From Arsenicicoccus piscis (lineage in GTDB: Bacteria; Actinomycetota; Actinomycetes; Actinomycetales; Dermatophilaceae), in contig NZ_JAKZHV010000003.1 of NCBI RefSeq assembly GCF_022568835.1, forward strand, positions 310,001 through 374,000: a DNA stretch of 64,000 bases, in the 5' to 3' direction. The position numbers and the translations under genes were made by a program. The notes under the pieces were generated by a model. It did not search any database, was not told the DNA's origin, and worked only from the letters and a program-made list of their open reading frames with translations. Numbering within the stretch: position 1 is the stretch's first letter; each line of letters opens with the position of its first letter. Shown here in pieces: positions 22,080 through 31,393 of this stretch.

Positions 22080-23921
22080 TCAGATCACTGCGTCCTTCGC
22101 CGGCCATGGCGTGGGCTGGCCGAAGTAGTAGCCCTGCACGGCGTCGGCGCCGAGGGCCTGCACGTGCGCCAGCTGCTCGCTGGTCTCGACCCCCTCGGCG
22201 ATCGTCTTGATGTGCAGCGCCTGCGCGACCTCGATGGTGGAGCGCATCATCGCGCGGTCCACGGTGGAGGTGAGGGCGCCGCGCGTGAGGGTGCCGTCGA
22301 TCTTGAGGACGTCGACGGGCAGCTCGCGCAGGTTCCCGTAGCTCGTGGTGCCGGCCCCGAAGTCGTCGAGCGCGAACTTCACGCCTCCGGCACGCAGCTG
22401 GTGCATCCCGTCGCGCACGGTCGGCACCCGACCGATGGGCAGCCGCTCGGTCAGCTCGAGGACCAGGCGCTGGCCCTGCTTGGAGACCGAGATGAGGTCG
22501 CTCGCCCAGTCCACGAAGCTCGGGTCCAGCAGTGAGTGCGGGCTGACGTTGCACGAGACCCGACCCGGCATGGCGGTGCGGTTGAGCGTGCCGACGACGC
22601 GCTTGATCACGGCCCGGTCGAGGGCGTTGACGACGTCGTACTGCTCGGCGAGGGCGACGAAGTCGTCCGGCAGCAGCGTGTGCCCGGCCTCGTCGTAGAG
22701 CCGCACCAGCACCTCGGCGTTCATCGGCGGCTGCAGCCCGGCGCGGATCGCGCGGACCGGCTGCGCGACCATCGACAGGCGGCCGTCGTTGATGGCCGAG
22801 CGCATGACGTCGATCTGACGCATCTCTTCGTGCGTGGCCTGGTGACCGGGATCGCCGAGGGTGTGCACGATGACGCGGTTCCGGCCGGCGCGCTTGGCCT
22901 GGTAGGCCGCGCCCTCGGCGCGCGAGACGATCTCCTCGATGCCGTGGCCGTGCCCGTCGATCCGGAACACCCCGGCCGAGAAGGTGGTGGGGACGGGCTC
23001 GTCGAACGCCACGAGGGGGTGGCTGGTCAGCTCGGCGCCGAGCCGGTCGAGCAGGGCCTTGAGGTCCTCGGCCTCGCCGTAGTAGAGCGCACCGAACTCG
23101 TCGCCACCGACGCGCCCGAACGCGACCGGCGCCTCGCCGGACAGCCCGCGCAGCCGGTCGGCGAGGGACTGCAGCACGATGTCGCCCGTCTTGTGGCCGT
23201 GCTTGTCGTTGGTGATCTTGTAGTGGTCGAGGTCGATGAAGGCGAACGCCGAGTGGGTGCCGAGGGCGGCCGCCGCCCGCGCCTCGTCGATGGCCTCGAA
23301 CACGGCCACGCGGTTCGGCAGCCGGGTCAGCGGGTCGGTGCGCTCGAGGGCGTGGGCCGCGTGCCGCAGCTGGGCGATCTGGGTCTCGAGGGTGCGCGCG
23401 TCGTCGCTGGGCTCGGGCACGCCGAACCGGTGCGACCGGGTGGAGACGATGGCGGCGGCGAGCCGGGCCACGGTCACCGTCTCCTCGGTGATCGGGGCTC
23501 GGGTCGACAGCGACAGGATGCCGATCGTCGCGTCACCGAAGCGCAGCGGCAGGACCAGGCGCTCGCGGTAGCCCCGGTTGGCCAGGGCGACGTCCTGGGG
23601 CACCGGGCTCTGGTCGAGATCCGTGAGGTGCAGCACCCCGATGTCGCGGGCGCGCTGCAGGCTGGAGCCGGCGGTCGGCCGCAGGTAGGTCTCGTCGGTG
23701 TCGTCGCCGTCGCCGACCAGCACGGTCATCTCGACCTGTGAGGCGTCCGCGCTCTGCAGCCCGAGCGTGATCCGGTCGGCGAGGAGCAGACCCGGCAGGT
23801 GGGTCCTCAGCTCGTCGACGAGCTCGGCCCGGCTGCCGGTGGTCGCGAGGACGTCGTCGAGCTCGGCCAGCGCGGTCAGGGCGCCGGCGTCGCGGACGGC
23901 GGACAGCTCGCGAGGGTGCAC
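22080..23921 (-). CDS. GAF-GGDEF-EAL cyclic di-GMP signalling protein
   Basis: A 613-residue cytoplasmic protein. Residues ~20-165 resemble a GAF sensor. The GGDEF domain (~195-350) has GRVGGDEFGALYYG but no I-site RxxD. The EAL domain (~370-610) reads EVL in place of EAL (AEVLVRLYD) and retains SCNVSPHSL, LELTER, ALDDFGAG, KIDG, AEGVET and QGYYFGQP. Phosphodiesterase activity is therefore plausible, and cyclase activity is possible. The GTG start lies 6 bases after a TAACCT box. It is divergent from tmk and is the second c-di-GMP gene of the window. Confidence 0.9.
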   Translation of the reverse strand: MHPRELSAVRDAGALTALAELDDVLATTGSRAELVDELRTHLPGLLLADRITLGLQSADASQVEMTVLVGDGDDTDETYLRPTAGSSLQRARDIGVLHLTDLDQSPVPQDVALANRGYRERLVLPLRFGDATIGILSLSTRAPITEETVTVARLAAAIVSTRSHRFGVPEPSDDARTLETQIAQLRHAAHALERTDPLTRLPNRVAVFEAIDEARAAAALGTHSAFAFIDLDHYKITNDKHGHKTGDIVLQSLADRLRGLSGEAPVAFGRVGGDEFGALYYGEAEDLKALLDRLGAELTSHPLVAFDEPVPTTFSAGVFRIDGHGHGIEEIVSRAEGAAYQAKRAGRNRVIVHTLGDPGHQATHEEMRQIDVMRSAINDGRLSMVAQPVRAIRAGLQPPMNAEVLVRLYDEAGHTLLPDDFVALAEQYDVVNALDRAVIKRVVGTLNRTAMPGRVSCNVSPHSLLDPSFVDWASDLISVSKQGQRLVLELTERLPIGRVPTVRDGMHQLRAGGVKFALDDFGAGTTSYGNLRELPVDVLKIDGTLTRGALTSTVDRAMMRSTIEVAQALHIKTIAEGVETSEQLAHVQALGADAVQGYYFGQPTPWPAKDAVI

Positions 23922-23927
23922 GCACTC

Positions 23928-23933
23928 AGGTTA
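23928..23933 (-). promoter_or_regulatory. TAACCT -10 box for leaderless GGDEF-EAL gene
   Basis: On the minus strand TAACCT is followed by 6 bases and the GTG start; no ribosome-binding site is present. No convincing -35 is seen. Confidence 0.45.
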
Positions 23934-24106
23934 CGGCGGTGCGGGGGCCATTGCGGCGCCCGCGACCGCCATCCCGAGCCAGTGGCCCCGCAGGTCCATC
24001 CGGTCACCTCCGGGAGGTCACGCACGGTAGCCACTGACACCCTGCCCGGGTGATGGTCCGGTCCCGCGGTGGTTGGGTCGGAACAGGGTGTGTCAGCCCC
24101 CTCCTC

Positions 24107-24112
24107 TAGGCT
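24107..24112 (+). promoter_or_regulatory. TAGGCT -10 box for leaderless tmk
   Basis: TAGGCT is followed by 6 bases and the GTG start of tmk at 24119, the same geometry as at several other genes here. No Shine-Dalgarno sequence is visible. Confidence 0.5.
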
Positions 24113-24118
24113 GGCGCC

Positions 24119-24778
24119 GTGCTCCCACCGACCGCTCCGCACCCCGACGACGCACCCTCGCGCGGACTGTTCCTCGCCCTCGAGGGTGGCGACGGCGCCG
24201 GCAAGAGCACCCAGGGTCGGCTGCTGCGCGACTGGTTCCGCGAGCGGGGGCGCGAGGTCGTCATGACGCACGAGCCGGGTGGCAGCGCGCTCGGCACCCA
24301 GATCCGCCAGCTGCTCCTGCACGGGGACCACGTCGCCCCTCGGGCCGAGGCCCTGCTCTTCGCGGCGGACCGGGCCCATCACGTCGAGACGGTGATCCGG
24401 CCGGCCCTCCACCGGGGTGACGTGGTGATCACGGACCGCTACCTCGACTCCTCCGTGGCCTACCAGGGGGCCGGCCGGGACCTGGACGCCGACGACGAGG
24501 TCCGGTCGCTGTCCCTGTGGGCCGTGCAGGGTCTGGTCCCCGACCTCACGATCGTCCTCGACATCTCCCCGGAGCTCGGCCGGGCCCGCCGCGGTGCCGT
24601 CCACGACCGGCTGGAGGCCGAGCCGGACGGCTTCCACGCCCGAGTGCGTGCGCGGTTCCTCGCCCTGGCGGCGGCCACCCCTGAGCGCTACCTCGTGGTG
24701 GACGCGACCGAGGACCCCGACCAGATCCACGACCAGGTCGTGGCCCGGCTCGAGACCCTGGTGGGGGTGACCCCATGA
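24119..24778 (+). CDS. tmk: Thymidylate kinase
   Basis: Phosphorylates dTMP to dTDP. The 219-residue protein has the P-loop EGGDGAGKST near residue 22, the EPGGS motif near 58 and the DRYLDSSVAYQGAG substrate motif near 107. The lid-region arginines are in ELGRARRGAVHDR. It begins with GTG and overlaps holB by ATGA, so the replication genes are co-expressed. Confidence 0.95.
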   Translation: MLPPTAPHPDDAPSRGLFLALEGGDGAGKSTQGRLLRDWFRERGREVVMTHEPGGSALGTQIRQLLLHGDHVAPRAEALLFAADRAHHVETVIRPALHRGDVVITDRYLDSSVAYQGAGRDLDADDEVRSLSLWAVQGLVPDLTIVLDISPELGRARRGAVHDRLEAEPDGFHARVRARFLALAAATPERYLVVDATEDPDQIHDQVVARLETLVGVTP

Positions 24779-25932
24779 GTGCCCAGCCACCGTCCGGCGT
24801 GTGGGAGCAGGTCATCGGCCAGCCGCAGGCCGTCGCCACGCTCTCCGCCGCGGCGTCGGAGCCCGACGCGATGACCCACGCGTGGCTGCTGACCGGCCCG
24901 CCCGGGTCCGGGCGCTCGGTCGCGGCTCGCGCCTTCGCCGCCGCGCTGCAGTGCCCCGAGCACGGGTGCGGGCACTGCCGCGAGTGCCGCACCGCGCTGG
25001 ACGGGAGCCACGCCGACGTCGAGGTGGTGGCCACGTCCGGGCTGTCGCTGACCGTCGAGCGGGCCCGCGAGCTGGTCGCGCTCGGGTCGCTGCGCCCGAG
25101 CGTCGGGCGGTGGCGGGTCATCATCGTCGAGGACGCCGACCGCTTGACGGAGCAGGGTGCCAACGCGCTGCTGAAGGTCATCGAGGAGCCCGTGTCGCGC
25201 ACCGTGTGGCTGCTGTGCGCGCCCTCGCTCGACGACGTCATCGTCACCATCCGCTCCCGGTCCCGGCACGTGCGCCTGCGCACCCCACCGGTCGAGGCGG
25301 TCGCCGAGCTGCTGACCCGCCGCGACGGCATCGACCCGGCGATGGCCCGCTACGCCGCGCGCGCCGCCCAGTCGCACGTCGGCATCGCCAAGCGGCTCGC
25401 CACCGACGAGGGGGCGCGCATCCGCCGGCGCGACACCCTCGCGCTCGCCGGCAAGATCCGCGGCGTGGGGGACGCCCTCGACGCGGCGGCCGACCTGGCG
25501 TCGATCGCGACCGACGAGTCCGGCTCCTCGACGGGGGAGCGGGACGCGCGCGAGCGCGAGGAGCTGCTGACCCGCCTCGGCGCCGACCCCTCGGCCCGCA
25601 CCCAGCCGCCGGCCGTCCGGGCCGCCCTTGCCGCGCAGGAGAAGGAGCAGAAGCAGCGCGCCACCCGGTTCGCCCGGGACGTGGTCGACCGTTGCCTGGT
25701 CGACCTGATGAGCATCTATCGAGACGCACTCGTGCTCTCCCTCGGCACGCCCGTGCCCCTGGTCAACGAGGACCAGCTGACCCTGGTGCAGCAGCTGGCG
25801 CGCACGCTGCCCCGCGAGCGGCTGCTGCTCTGCGTCGAGGCCATCGGCGAGGCCCGCGAGCGCATCGACCGCAACGTCGCCCCGCTGCTGGCGCTCGAGG
25901 CGATGTGCCTGTCGCTCCGGCTGCCGCGATGA
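24775..25932 (+). CDS. holB: DNA polymerase III delta-prime subunit
   Basis: Clamp-loader subunit, 385 residues. A degenerate P-loop is GPPGSGRSVAARAF near residue 42. A zinc-binding module CPEHGCGHCRECR is near 62, and the sensor region is LLKVIEEPVSRTVWLL. The C-terminal helical domain is of clamp-loader collar type. The ATG overlaps the tmk stop. A second ATG at 25929 overlaps the holB stop and is in frame with the following lipoprotein gene. Confidence 0.93.
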   Translation: MSAQPPSGVWEQVIGQPQAVATLSAAASEPDAMTHAWLLTGPPGSGRSVAARAFAAALQCPEHGCGHCRECRTALDGSHADVEVVATSGLSLTVERARELVALGSLRPSVGRWRVIIVEDADRLTEQGANALLKVIEEPVSRTVWLLCAPSLDDVIVTIRSRSRHVRLRTPPVEAVAELLTRRDGIDPAMARYAARAAQSHVGIAKRLATDEGARIRRRDTLALAGKIRGVGDALDAAADLASIATDESGSSTGERDAREREELLTRLGADPSARTQPPAVRAALAAQEKEQKQRATRFARDVVDRCLVDLMSIYRDALVLSLGTPVPLVNEDQLTLVQQLARTLPRERLLLCVEAIGEARERIDRNVAPLLALEAMCLSLRLPR

Positions 25933-26039
25933 GCGGGTTCGGTGCCGACCGCAGGCGGCCGTTACCGTGGTGGGAGGACCCGCGACCACGGGGGCTACGG
26001 CCTCGTCGCCCGACCAGCAGAAGGACACCCGGCACCGCG

Positions 26040-27590
26040 ATGAAGACCCTCAACTCCCTTGCCTCCGCAGCCGCGGTGCTGCTCGTCGCCGCCACCGCCG
26101 CGTGCACGCCGTCGCCGCAGGAGTCCCCGACGAACTCGGCCACCGGCTCCGCGGCCGGCACGGGTTCGGTGGGTGGCGTGACCGCAGCTCCCGCTGCCAA
26201 CCTGCAAAGGTTCTACGACCAGAAGATCAGCTGGCAGCCGTGCGGTGACGACCAGTGCGGCAAGCTCGAGGTGCCGATCGACTACGCCAAGCCCGAGGCC
26301 GGGTCCATCAAGCTCGCCCTGCTGCGGCACAAGTCCCCGTCGAAGAACCGCCAGGGCTCGCTCGTCATCAACCCGGGCGGCCCGGGTGGCTCCGGCGTGC
26401 AGTACGCGCAGTACGCCTCGGCGATCTTCCCCGGCGAGGTGACCCGCGCCTACGACGTCGTGGGCTTCGACCCCCGCGGTGTCGCCGCCTCGCAACCGAT
26501 CGTCTGCTACGACGGACCGCAGTTCGACGCCTTCCTCAGCGTTGACCCCACCCCGGACGACCCGGCCGAGGAGCAGCAGCTCGCCACGGCCGACCGGGAC
26601 TTCGGCCAGGCCTGCGAGCAGCGCAACAAGGCGCTCCTCGGACACGTGTCGACGGTCGAGGCCGCGAAGGACATGGACGTGCTGCGCGCGGCGCTCGGCG
26701 ACCAGAAGCTGAACTTCTTCGGCGCGTCCTACGGCACCTTCCTCGGCGCCACCTTCGCCGACCAGTTCCCCAAGCGCGTCGGGCGGTTCATCCTGGACGG
26801 CGCGATCGACCCGTCGCTCGACGGCAAGGCGCAGGCGCTCGGCCAGGCCGAGGGCTTCGAGCGGGCGACCCAGGCCTACATCGCGGACTGCATCACCAAG
26901 TCCGACTGCCCGCTCGGCAACGAGCAGAAGGCTGCGACCAAGCGGCTGCAGGACTTCCTCACCGAGCTGGACCAGAAGCCGATCCCCGCGGGCGAGGGCG
27001 CGCCCGGCAAGCTGAACGAGGCGTGGGCGTCCTACGGCGTCGCGGCCTCGATGTACGACCCCGGCCGCTGGGCCGGCCTGACCCAGTCCCTCAGCGAGGC
27101 CTTCCGTGGTGACGGGACCGATCTCATGCTGTCGGCCGAGGAGTACGTCGAGCGCACCGACAACGGCACCTACTCGGGCAACATGCTGCAGGTCATCAAC
27201 GCCGTCTCGTGCCTGGACAACCAGGGCGACCCCAACCTCGCCAGCTACCCCAAGACCGCGGCCGAGTTCGCGGCCAAGGCCCCGACGTTCGGCAAGTACA
27301 TGGCGTGGGGCGGCCTGGTCTGCGGCGAGTGGCCGATCAAGGCGACCGGCAAGGCCCACCGCATCACCGCACCCGGCGCCGACCCGATCGTCGTGATCGG
27401 CACCACGCGCGACCCCGCCACCCCCTACGAGGGCGCGGTCGCGCTGGCCGGCATGCTCGACTCGGGCGTGCTCGTGTCGCGCGACGGTGACGGTCACACG
27501 GGCTACGGCCGCGGCAACAATTGCGTCGACAAGGCCGTCAACGACTACCTCGTGCGCGGCAAGGCCCCCGCCGACGGCATCAAGTGCTGA
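26040..27590 (+). CDS. Secreted alpha/beta-hydrolase, TAP-like (tripeptidyl aminopeptidase family)
   Basis: A 516-residue probable lipoprotein: MKTLNSLASAAAVLLVAATA is followed by a Cys lipobox and a Ser/Thr/Gly linker. The catalytic triad is visible as the nucleophile elbow GASYGTFLGA, the Asp in VIGTTRDPATPYE and the His in DGDGHTGYG, as in streptomycete SlpD/SlpE and TAP peptidases. I chose the ATG at 26040 because it begins the signal peptide. An in-frame ATG at 25929 would be coupled to holB but would bury the signal. Confidence 0.88.
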   Translation: MKTLNSLASAAAVLLVAATAACTPSPQESPTNSATGSAAGTGSVGGVTAAPAANLQRFYDQKISWQPCGDDQCGKLEVPIDYAKPEAGSIKLALLRHKSPSKNRQGSLVINPGGPGGSGVQYAQYASAIFPGEVTRAYDVVGFDPRGVAASQPIVCYDGPQFDAFLSVDPTPDDPAEEQQLATADRDFGQACEQRNKALLGHVSTVEAAKDMDVLRAALGDQKLNFFGASYGTFLGATFADQFPKRVGRFILDGAIDPSLDGKAQALGQAEGFERATQAYIADCITKSDCPLGNEQKAATKRLQDFLTELDQKPIPAGEGAPGKLNEAWASYGVAASMYDPGRWAGLTQSLSEAFRGDGTDLMLSAEEYVERTDNGTYSGNMLQVINAVSCLDNQGDPNLASYPKTAAEFAAKAPTFGKYMAWGGLVCGEWPIKATGKAHRITAPGADPIVVIGTTRDPATPYEGAVALAGMLDSGVLVSRDGDGHTGYGRGNNCVDKAVNDYLVRGKAPADGIKC

Positions 27591-27659
27591 CCCGTCCCTG
27601 ACCGATCCGCTGGCCGGCGTCTGACCGGTACCTGACCGGCCTCGCCGCCCTCGCGTGGT

Positions 27660-27689
27660 TTGAGGTCCGTGCAGGTCACCTCGTATACT
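27660..27689 (+). promoter_or_regulatory. Promoter of tRNA-Thr
   Basis: TTGAGG (27660-27665) and TATACT (27684-27689) are separated by 18 bases and lie 26 bases before the mature tRNA 5' end, a good vegetative promoter arrangement. Confidence 0.7.
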
Positions 27690-27714
27690 CAACCGGTGCC
27701 CTCCGCGGGCGCGT

Positions 27715-27788
27715 GCCGCTTTAGCTCAGTCGGCCAGAGCGATTCACTCGTAATGAATAGGTCGTCGGTTCGATTCCGACAAGCGGCT
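27715..27788 (+). tRNA. tRNA-Thr (anticodon CGU)
   Basis: A complete 74-base cloverleaf. The acceptor arms GCCGCTT and AAGCGGC pair over 7 bases. The D stem is GCTC/GAGC, and the anticodon stem ATTCA/TGAAT encloses CTCGTAA with anticodon CGT. The T arm is GTCGG TTCGATT CCGAC. The discriminator is T and the CCA end is not encoded. A mobile-element insertion begins 79 bases downstream without damaging the tRNA. Confidence 0.97.
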
Positions 27789-27795
27789 CAGGTGC

Positions 27796-27819
27796 GGCCC
27801 CTCGCTTCGGCGGGGGGCC
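27796..27819 (+). terminator. Intrinsic terminator after tRNA-Thr
   Basis: A 10-bp stem, GGCCCCTCGC with GCGGGGGGCC, closes on a stable TTCG tetraloop and is followed by TTCCTGTT. Confidence 0.8.
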
Positions 27820-27859
27820 TTCCTGTTGGCGCCGTGGTCACGCCGGCGGCCGGGCGCGT

Positions 27860-27867
27860 GGGCTGGC
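27860..27867. repeat. Left target duplication of the outer IS256-family element
   Basis: GGGCTGGC immediately precedes the outer element and is repeated at 30718-30725 immediately after the nested pair, an intact 8-bp duplication. Confidence 0.85.
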
Positions 27868-29262
27868 GGGACTGTCGGATTATCGGTGGGCGGGGTGCCC
27901 GGCGTTCTTAGGTGGTAGAGGGGGTGATGCGTCCCTCGAAGGTGATGGCGAAGGCGTTCAGGGGTGCCTTCCACCGCATGACCCATCGTGCCCTGCCTCT
28001 CCCGGTGGGGTCCAGGGAACGGGTCACCAGGTAGAGACACTTCAACGCGGCGGCGTCGTTCGGGAAGTGCCCTCGCGCACGGACGGCGCGCCGGTAGCGG
28101 GCGTTCAACGACTCGATCGCGTTGGTCGTGCAGATGACCTTGCGGATCTCGACGTCGTAGTCGAGGAAGGGCACGAACTCGCTCCACGCGTTGCGCCACA
28201 TGCGGATCGCGGCGGGACAGACGGGCTCCCACGTGGCAGCGAAGTCCTCGAACCGTGCGGCGGCCTGCTCGGCGTTGACGGCCGTGTACACGGGCCGCAG
28301 GTCCTTGGCCATCGCGTCCCAGTGCTGGCGGGCCGCGTACCGGAACGTGTTCCGGATCAAGTGCACGACGCACGTCTGTACGGCTGCGAGCTCCCATGTC
28401 GTGGTGATCGCCTCGGGCAGTCCTTTCAGCCCGTCGCACACGGCGATGCAGACGTCCTCGACACCGCGGTTCTTGATCTCGGTGAGCACGTTCAGCCAAA
28501 ACTTTGCGCCCTCCCCGCCGTCGCCGGCCCAGATCCCGAGGATGTCGCGCTCCCCGGCGGTCGTCACGCCGATGACGATGTAGAAGGGCTTGTTGGTGAC
28601 CTGCCCGTCACGGACCTTCACCCCGAGAGCATCGATGAAGATCACCGGGTACACGCGGTCCAGGGGCCGGTGCTGCCACTCAGACATCTCCGCGGCGACC
28701 TTCTCGGTGATCCGACTGATCGTGTCCTTGGACACCGACGCGCCATACACCTCGGCGAAGTGCGCCGCGATCTCACCGGTGGTCAGCCCGCGCGCCGACA
28801 AGGACAGGACGAGTTGATCGACGCCGTCCAGACGGCGTTGCCGCTTCCGGACGATCTTCGGGTCGAATGTGCCGTCCCGGTCCCGCGGAACGTCGATCGT
28901 GACCGGCCCGATCTGCGTGAGCACCGTCTTCGATCGGGTGCCGTTCCGCTCGTTCCCGCCCCCGTCGACCGGCGCCGGCTTCGCGTGCCGATCCGAGTGC
29001 TCGTAGCCGAGGTGCTCGGTCAGCTCTTCCTCCAGAGCGGTCTCCAGCACCTGCTTGGTCAGGCCCGTCAGCACACCGTCGGGGCCGACCAGGTCGACTC
29101 CTTCAGCGCGGGCCTGGTCCACCAGACGCTGCGCCAGCGCCTGCCTGTCGTCATCGTTGAGGTCCACGACCCCAATCGTGTTCGTCATGCTGCCTGCTCT
29201 CCCGCCGAGCACCGCTCAGCGCGTCAGGCCGAACCCCCACCCACCGTTGTTCTGACACTCCC
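27868..29262. mobile_element. IS256-family insertion sequence (outer, intact)
   Basis: A 1395-bp element. Its ends are imperfect inverted repeats, GGGACTGTCGGATTATCGGT on the left and GGGAGTGTCAGAACAACGGT read inward on the right. It encodes one intact transposase on the minus strand. Its 8-bp target duplication GGGCTGGC survives at 27860 and 30718, the right copy displaced by the second element inserted at its right end. Confidence 0.9.
27908..29188 (-). CDS. IS256-family transposase (intact)
   Basis: A 426-residue mutator-type DDE transposase. The N-terminal part has the family motif EELTEHLGYE. The catalytic Asp residues are in IFIDALGVKVRDG and AVCDGLKGLPEA, and the Glu in CTTNAIESLNARYRRA. 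No disruption is seen. The ATG at 29188 is preceded by a purine-rich GGGAGAGCAGG stretch; an in-frame start 24 bases upstream is less likely. Confidence 0.92.
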   Translation of the reverse strand: MTNTIGVVDLNDDDRQALAQRLVDQARAEGVDLVGPDGVLTGLTKQVLETALEEELTEHLGYEHSDRHAKPAPVDGGGNERNGTRSKTVLTQIGPVTIDVPRDRDGTFDPKIVRKRQRRLDGVDQLVLSLSARGLTTGEIAAHFAEVYGASVSKDTISRITEKVAAEMSEWQHRPLDRVYPVIFIDALGVKVRDGQVTNKPFYIVIGVTTAGERDILGIWAGDGGEGAKFWLNVLTEIKNRGVEDVCIAVCDGLKGLPEAITTTWELAAVQTCVVHLIRNTFRYAARQHWDAMAKDLRPVYTAVNAEQAAARFEDFAATWEPVCPAAIRMWRNAWSEFVPFLDYDVEIRKVICTTNAIESLNARYRRAVRARGHFPNDAAALKCLYLVTRSLDPTGRGRARWVMRWKAPLNAFAITFEGRITPSTT

Positions 29263-29263
29263 G

Positions 29264-30710
29264 GGGAGTATCCGAGAAACGGTGTAAGTGGCTCCATCGC
29301 CCGCAAGGGCAGGAGGAGTCATGATGACCGAGACAACCACCACCAGCAGCAGTGCGGAGGCCGTGGAGTCGGCCAGACTGGAGACTGTGACCCCAAACCC
29401 ACCACCACCGCAGGATGAGCCGGCCGAGCTGGACAAGGCTCAGCGTGAAGCCGTCGCGCAGATGGTGCGCCAGGCCAAGGACGCCGGTATCGCCCTGACC
29501 GGCCCCGACGGCCTCCTCAAGACCCTCACGGCGCAGATCGTCGAAGCAGCCCTCGACGAAGAACTCAACGAGCACCTGGGCTATGACAAGCATGATCCCG
29601 TCGGTCGCGGGTCGGGCAACTCCCGCAACGGCACCCGCTCGAAGACGGTGATCACCGACAACGTCGGTGCCGTCAACATCCGGGTGCCGCGGGATCGCAA
29701 TGGCACGTTCGAGCCACAGTTGGTCACCAAGCGCCAACGCCGGTTGTCGGACATGGACGCCATGGTGCTGTCGCTGTTCGCGAAGGGCCTGACGACTGGG
29801 GAGATCGCTGCCCACTTCGCGGAGGTCTACGGGACCTCGGTGTCGAAGGACACGATCAGCCGGATCACCGACCGCGTCGTCGACGAGATGAACACGTGGA
29901 TGGCCCGCCCGTTGGAGCCGATCTACGCGGCGGTCTTCATCGACGCGATCGTGGTCAAGGTCAGGGATGGGCAGGTCCGTAACCAGCCCTACTACGCCGC
30001 GATCGGTGTCGACCTCGACGGGCACAAGGACATTCTGGGGATCTGGCCCGGGCAGGGCGATGGGGAGTCGGCGAAGTTCTGGTTTGCCTGCCTGACCGAG
30101 TTGAAGAACCGAGGCGTCAAGGACGTGTTCTTCATGGTCTGCGACGGGTTGAAGGGCCTGCCCGACAGCATCGGGTCCGTGTTCCCCGCCGCGAAGGTCC
30201 AGACCTGCATCATCCACCTGCTGCGCAACAGCTTCAGCTATGCCTCGAAGCGGCACTGGCCCGAGATCGCCGCCAACCTCAGGCCCGTTTACGAAGCATC
30301 CACCCCGGCCGATGCGGAGCGGGCGTTCGAACAGTTCGCCGAGAAGTGGGGCAAGGCCTACCCCGCGATGATCAGGCTCTGGCGCAACGCCTGGACCGAG
30401 TTCATCCCGTTCCTGGACTACGACGTCGAGATCCGCAAAGTCCTCTGTTCCACGAACGCGATCGAGAGTCTCAATGCCAGGTTCCGCAGGGCGGAGGGCC
30501 CGCGGTCACTTCCCGAACGAGCAGGCCGCGTTGAAGACGCTCTACCTGACCGTGAGATCGTTGGACCCCAAGGGCACCGGCCAGACCCGCTGGGGGATGC
30601 GCTGGAAGCCAGCGTTGAACGCGTTCGCCGTCACCTTCGCTGACCGCATGCCCGCGGCCAGCACCCACCAGTAACGAAAATGCCACTTACACCGATAATC
30701 GGATAGTCCC
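29264..30710. mobile_element. IS256-family insertion sequence (inner, inserted at the end of the first)
   Basis: A 1447-bp element. Its terminal repeats start GGGAGTATCCGAGAAACGGT on the left and GGGACTATCCGATTATCGGT read inward on the right, both continuing GTAAGTGGC. It is flanked by an 8-bp duplication CACTCCCG (29256-29263 and 30711-30718). Seven of those 8 bases are the terminus of the first IS, so this element jumped into the exact end of its relative. Its transposase is frameshifted near 30497. Confidence 0.92.
29321..30674 (+). pseudogene. IS256-family transposase, frameshifted near its 3' end
   Basis: The reading frame from ATG 29321 (AGGAGGAG upstream) encodes a mutator-type transposase with catalytic VFIDAIVVKVRDG, VCDGLKGLPDSI and CSTNAIESLNARFRRA. 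Near 30494-30501, at GAGGGCCC, the frame shifts: the homologous tail RARGHFPNEQAALKTLYLT to AASTHQ lies in the +1 frame. One extra G or a 2-base loss explains it. All DDE residues precede the shift, but the product ends with an unrelated tail. It could be true decay or a sequence error. Confidence 0.85.
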
Positions 30711-30725
30711 CACTCCCGGGCTGGC
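30711..30725. repeat. Right target duplications of the two nested IS elements
   Basis: CACTCCCG (30711-30718) is the right duplication of the inner element and GGGCTGGC (30718-30725) that of the outer one. They share one base, as expected from sequential insertion. Confidence 0.85.
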
Positions 30726-31393
30726 CGGTCGCCTGCGCGCACGTTGACGTGATCTGCGCACGTTTCCGTGTGGTGCGCAGGGTCGGGAGGGCTGCGGCTC
30801 ACGGTTCCGTGCGGACATTCACGGGGTCGGCGTTGGACGTGACCGGGTAGACCGTGGCGGGCGAGGGCAGCTGGCGGTCGGGGGGCGCCGTGGCGGGGTC
30901 GGCATCTACCGCGTCGGGGGGGGCAAGCGCCGGTGGGTCCCCGGTGCAGTAGATCGAGGCGCGGGCCGCGCGCCGTTGCGCGTCGGGCTGCCCGATCTAC
31001 TGGGCTACTTGTTCGTAGCTGCCCGAGCTGTTCTGCACTGGGTGCAGTGGCCCATCGCAGGACAGGTTGCCCATCGCAGAACCGGTTGCCCAGTGGATCC
31101 GGGCGTCCGAGAGGCTGATCGTCCGCCTCGAGACCGGCGCCGCGGCTGGCGGGGGCGTTTGTGCGTAGGTTGCCGTGATCTGCGCACGTTTCCGTGAGGT
31201 GCGCAGGGTCGGGAGGGCGGCGTCTCACGGTTTCCCGCGCATCACACGGATTCGTGCGCACATTCGCGGTCGGGTCGGGCCGGACGAGGTAGACCCGGGC
31301 GGCGGCGGCGGCTGGTGGCAACGCGGGACCCGGTAGACCGAAGGGCGCGGGCAGCGGGGGAAGGGGACGGGGGCGCCGTGGCGGGGCCGGGGT
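30726..31393. repeat. Gene-free region with two copies of a palindromic repeat
   Basis: No credible gene is present. A 45-base stretch (30748-30792) recurs at 31174-31218 with one mismatch, containing TGCGCACGTTTCCGTG and GGTGCGCAGGGTCGGGAGGG. The second copy is part of an imperfect inverted repeat (31181-31260), whose right arm read inverted is TGCGCACGAATCCGTG. A second shared block GGGGGCGCCGTGGCGGGG occurs at 30880 and 31369, the latter running into the AraC stop codon. This looks like a duplicated REP-type intergenic element. Confidence 0.7.

Noticed and set aside
27715..30725. Integrative element using tRNA-Thr as attachment site
   Set aside because: No integrase and no repeat of the tRNA 3' end; the nearby insertions are fully explained by IS256-type target duplications.
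30933..31321. Short open frames in the gene-free region after the IS256 elements
   Set aside because: They overlap the duplicated palindromic repeats and read as low-quality Arg/Pro-rich frames on both strands.
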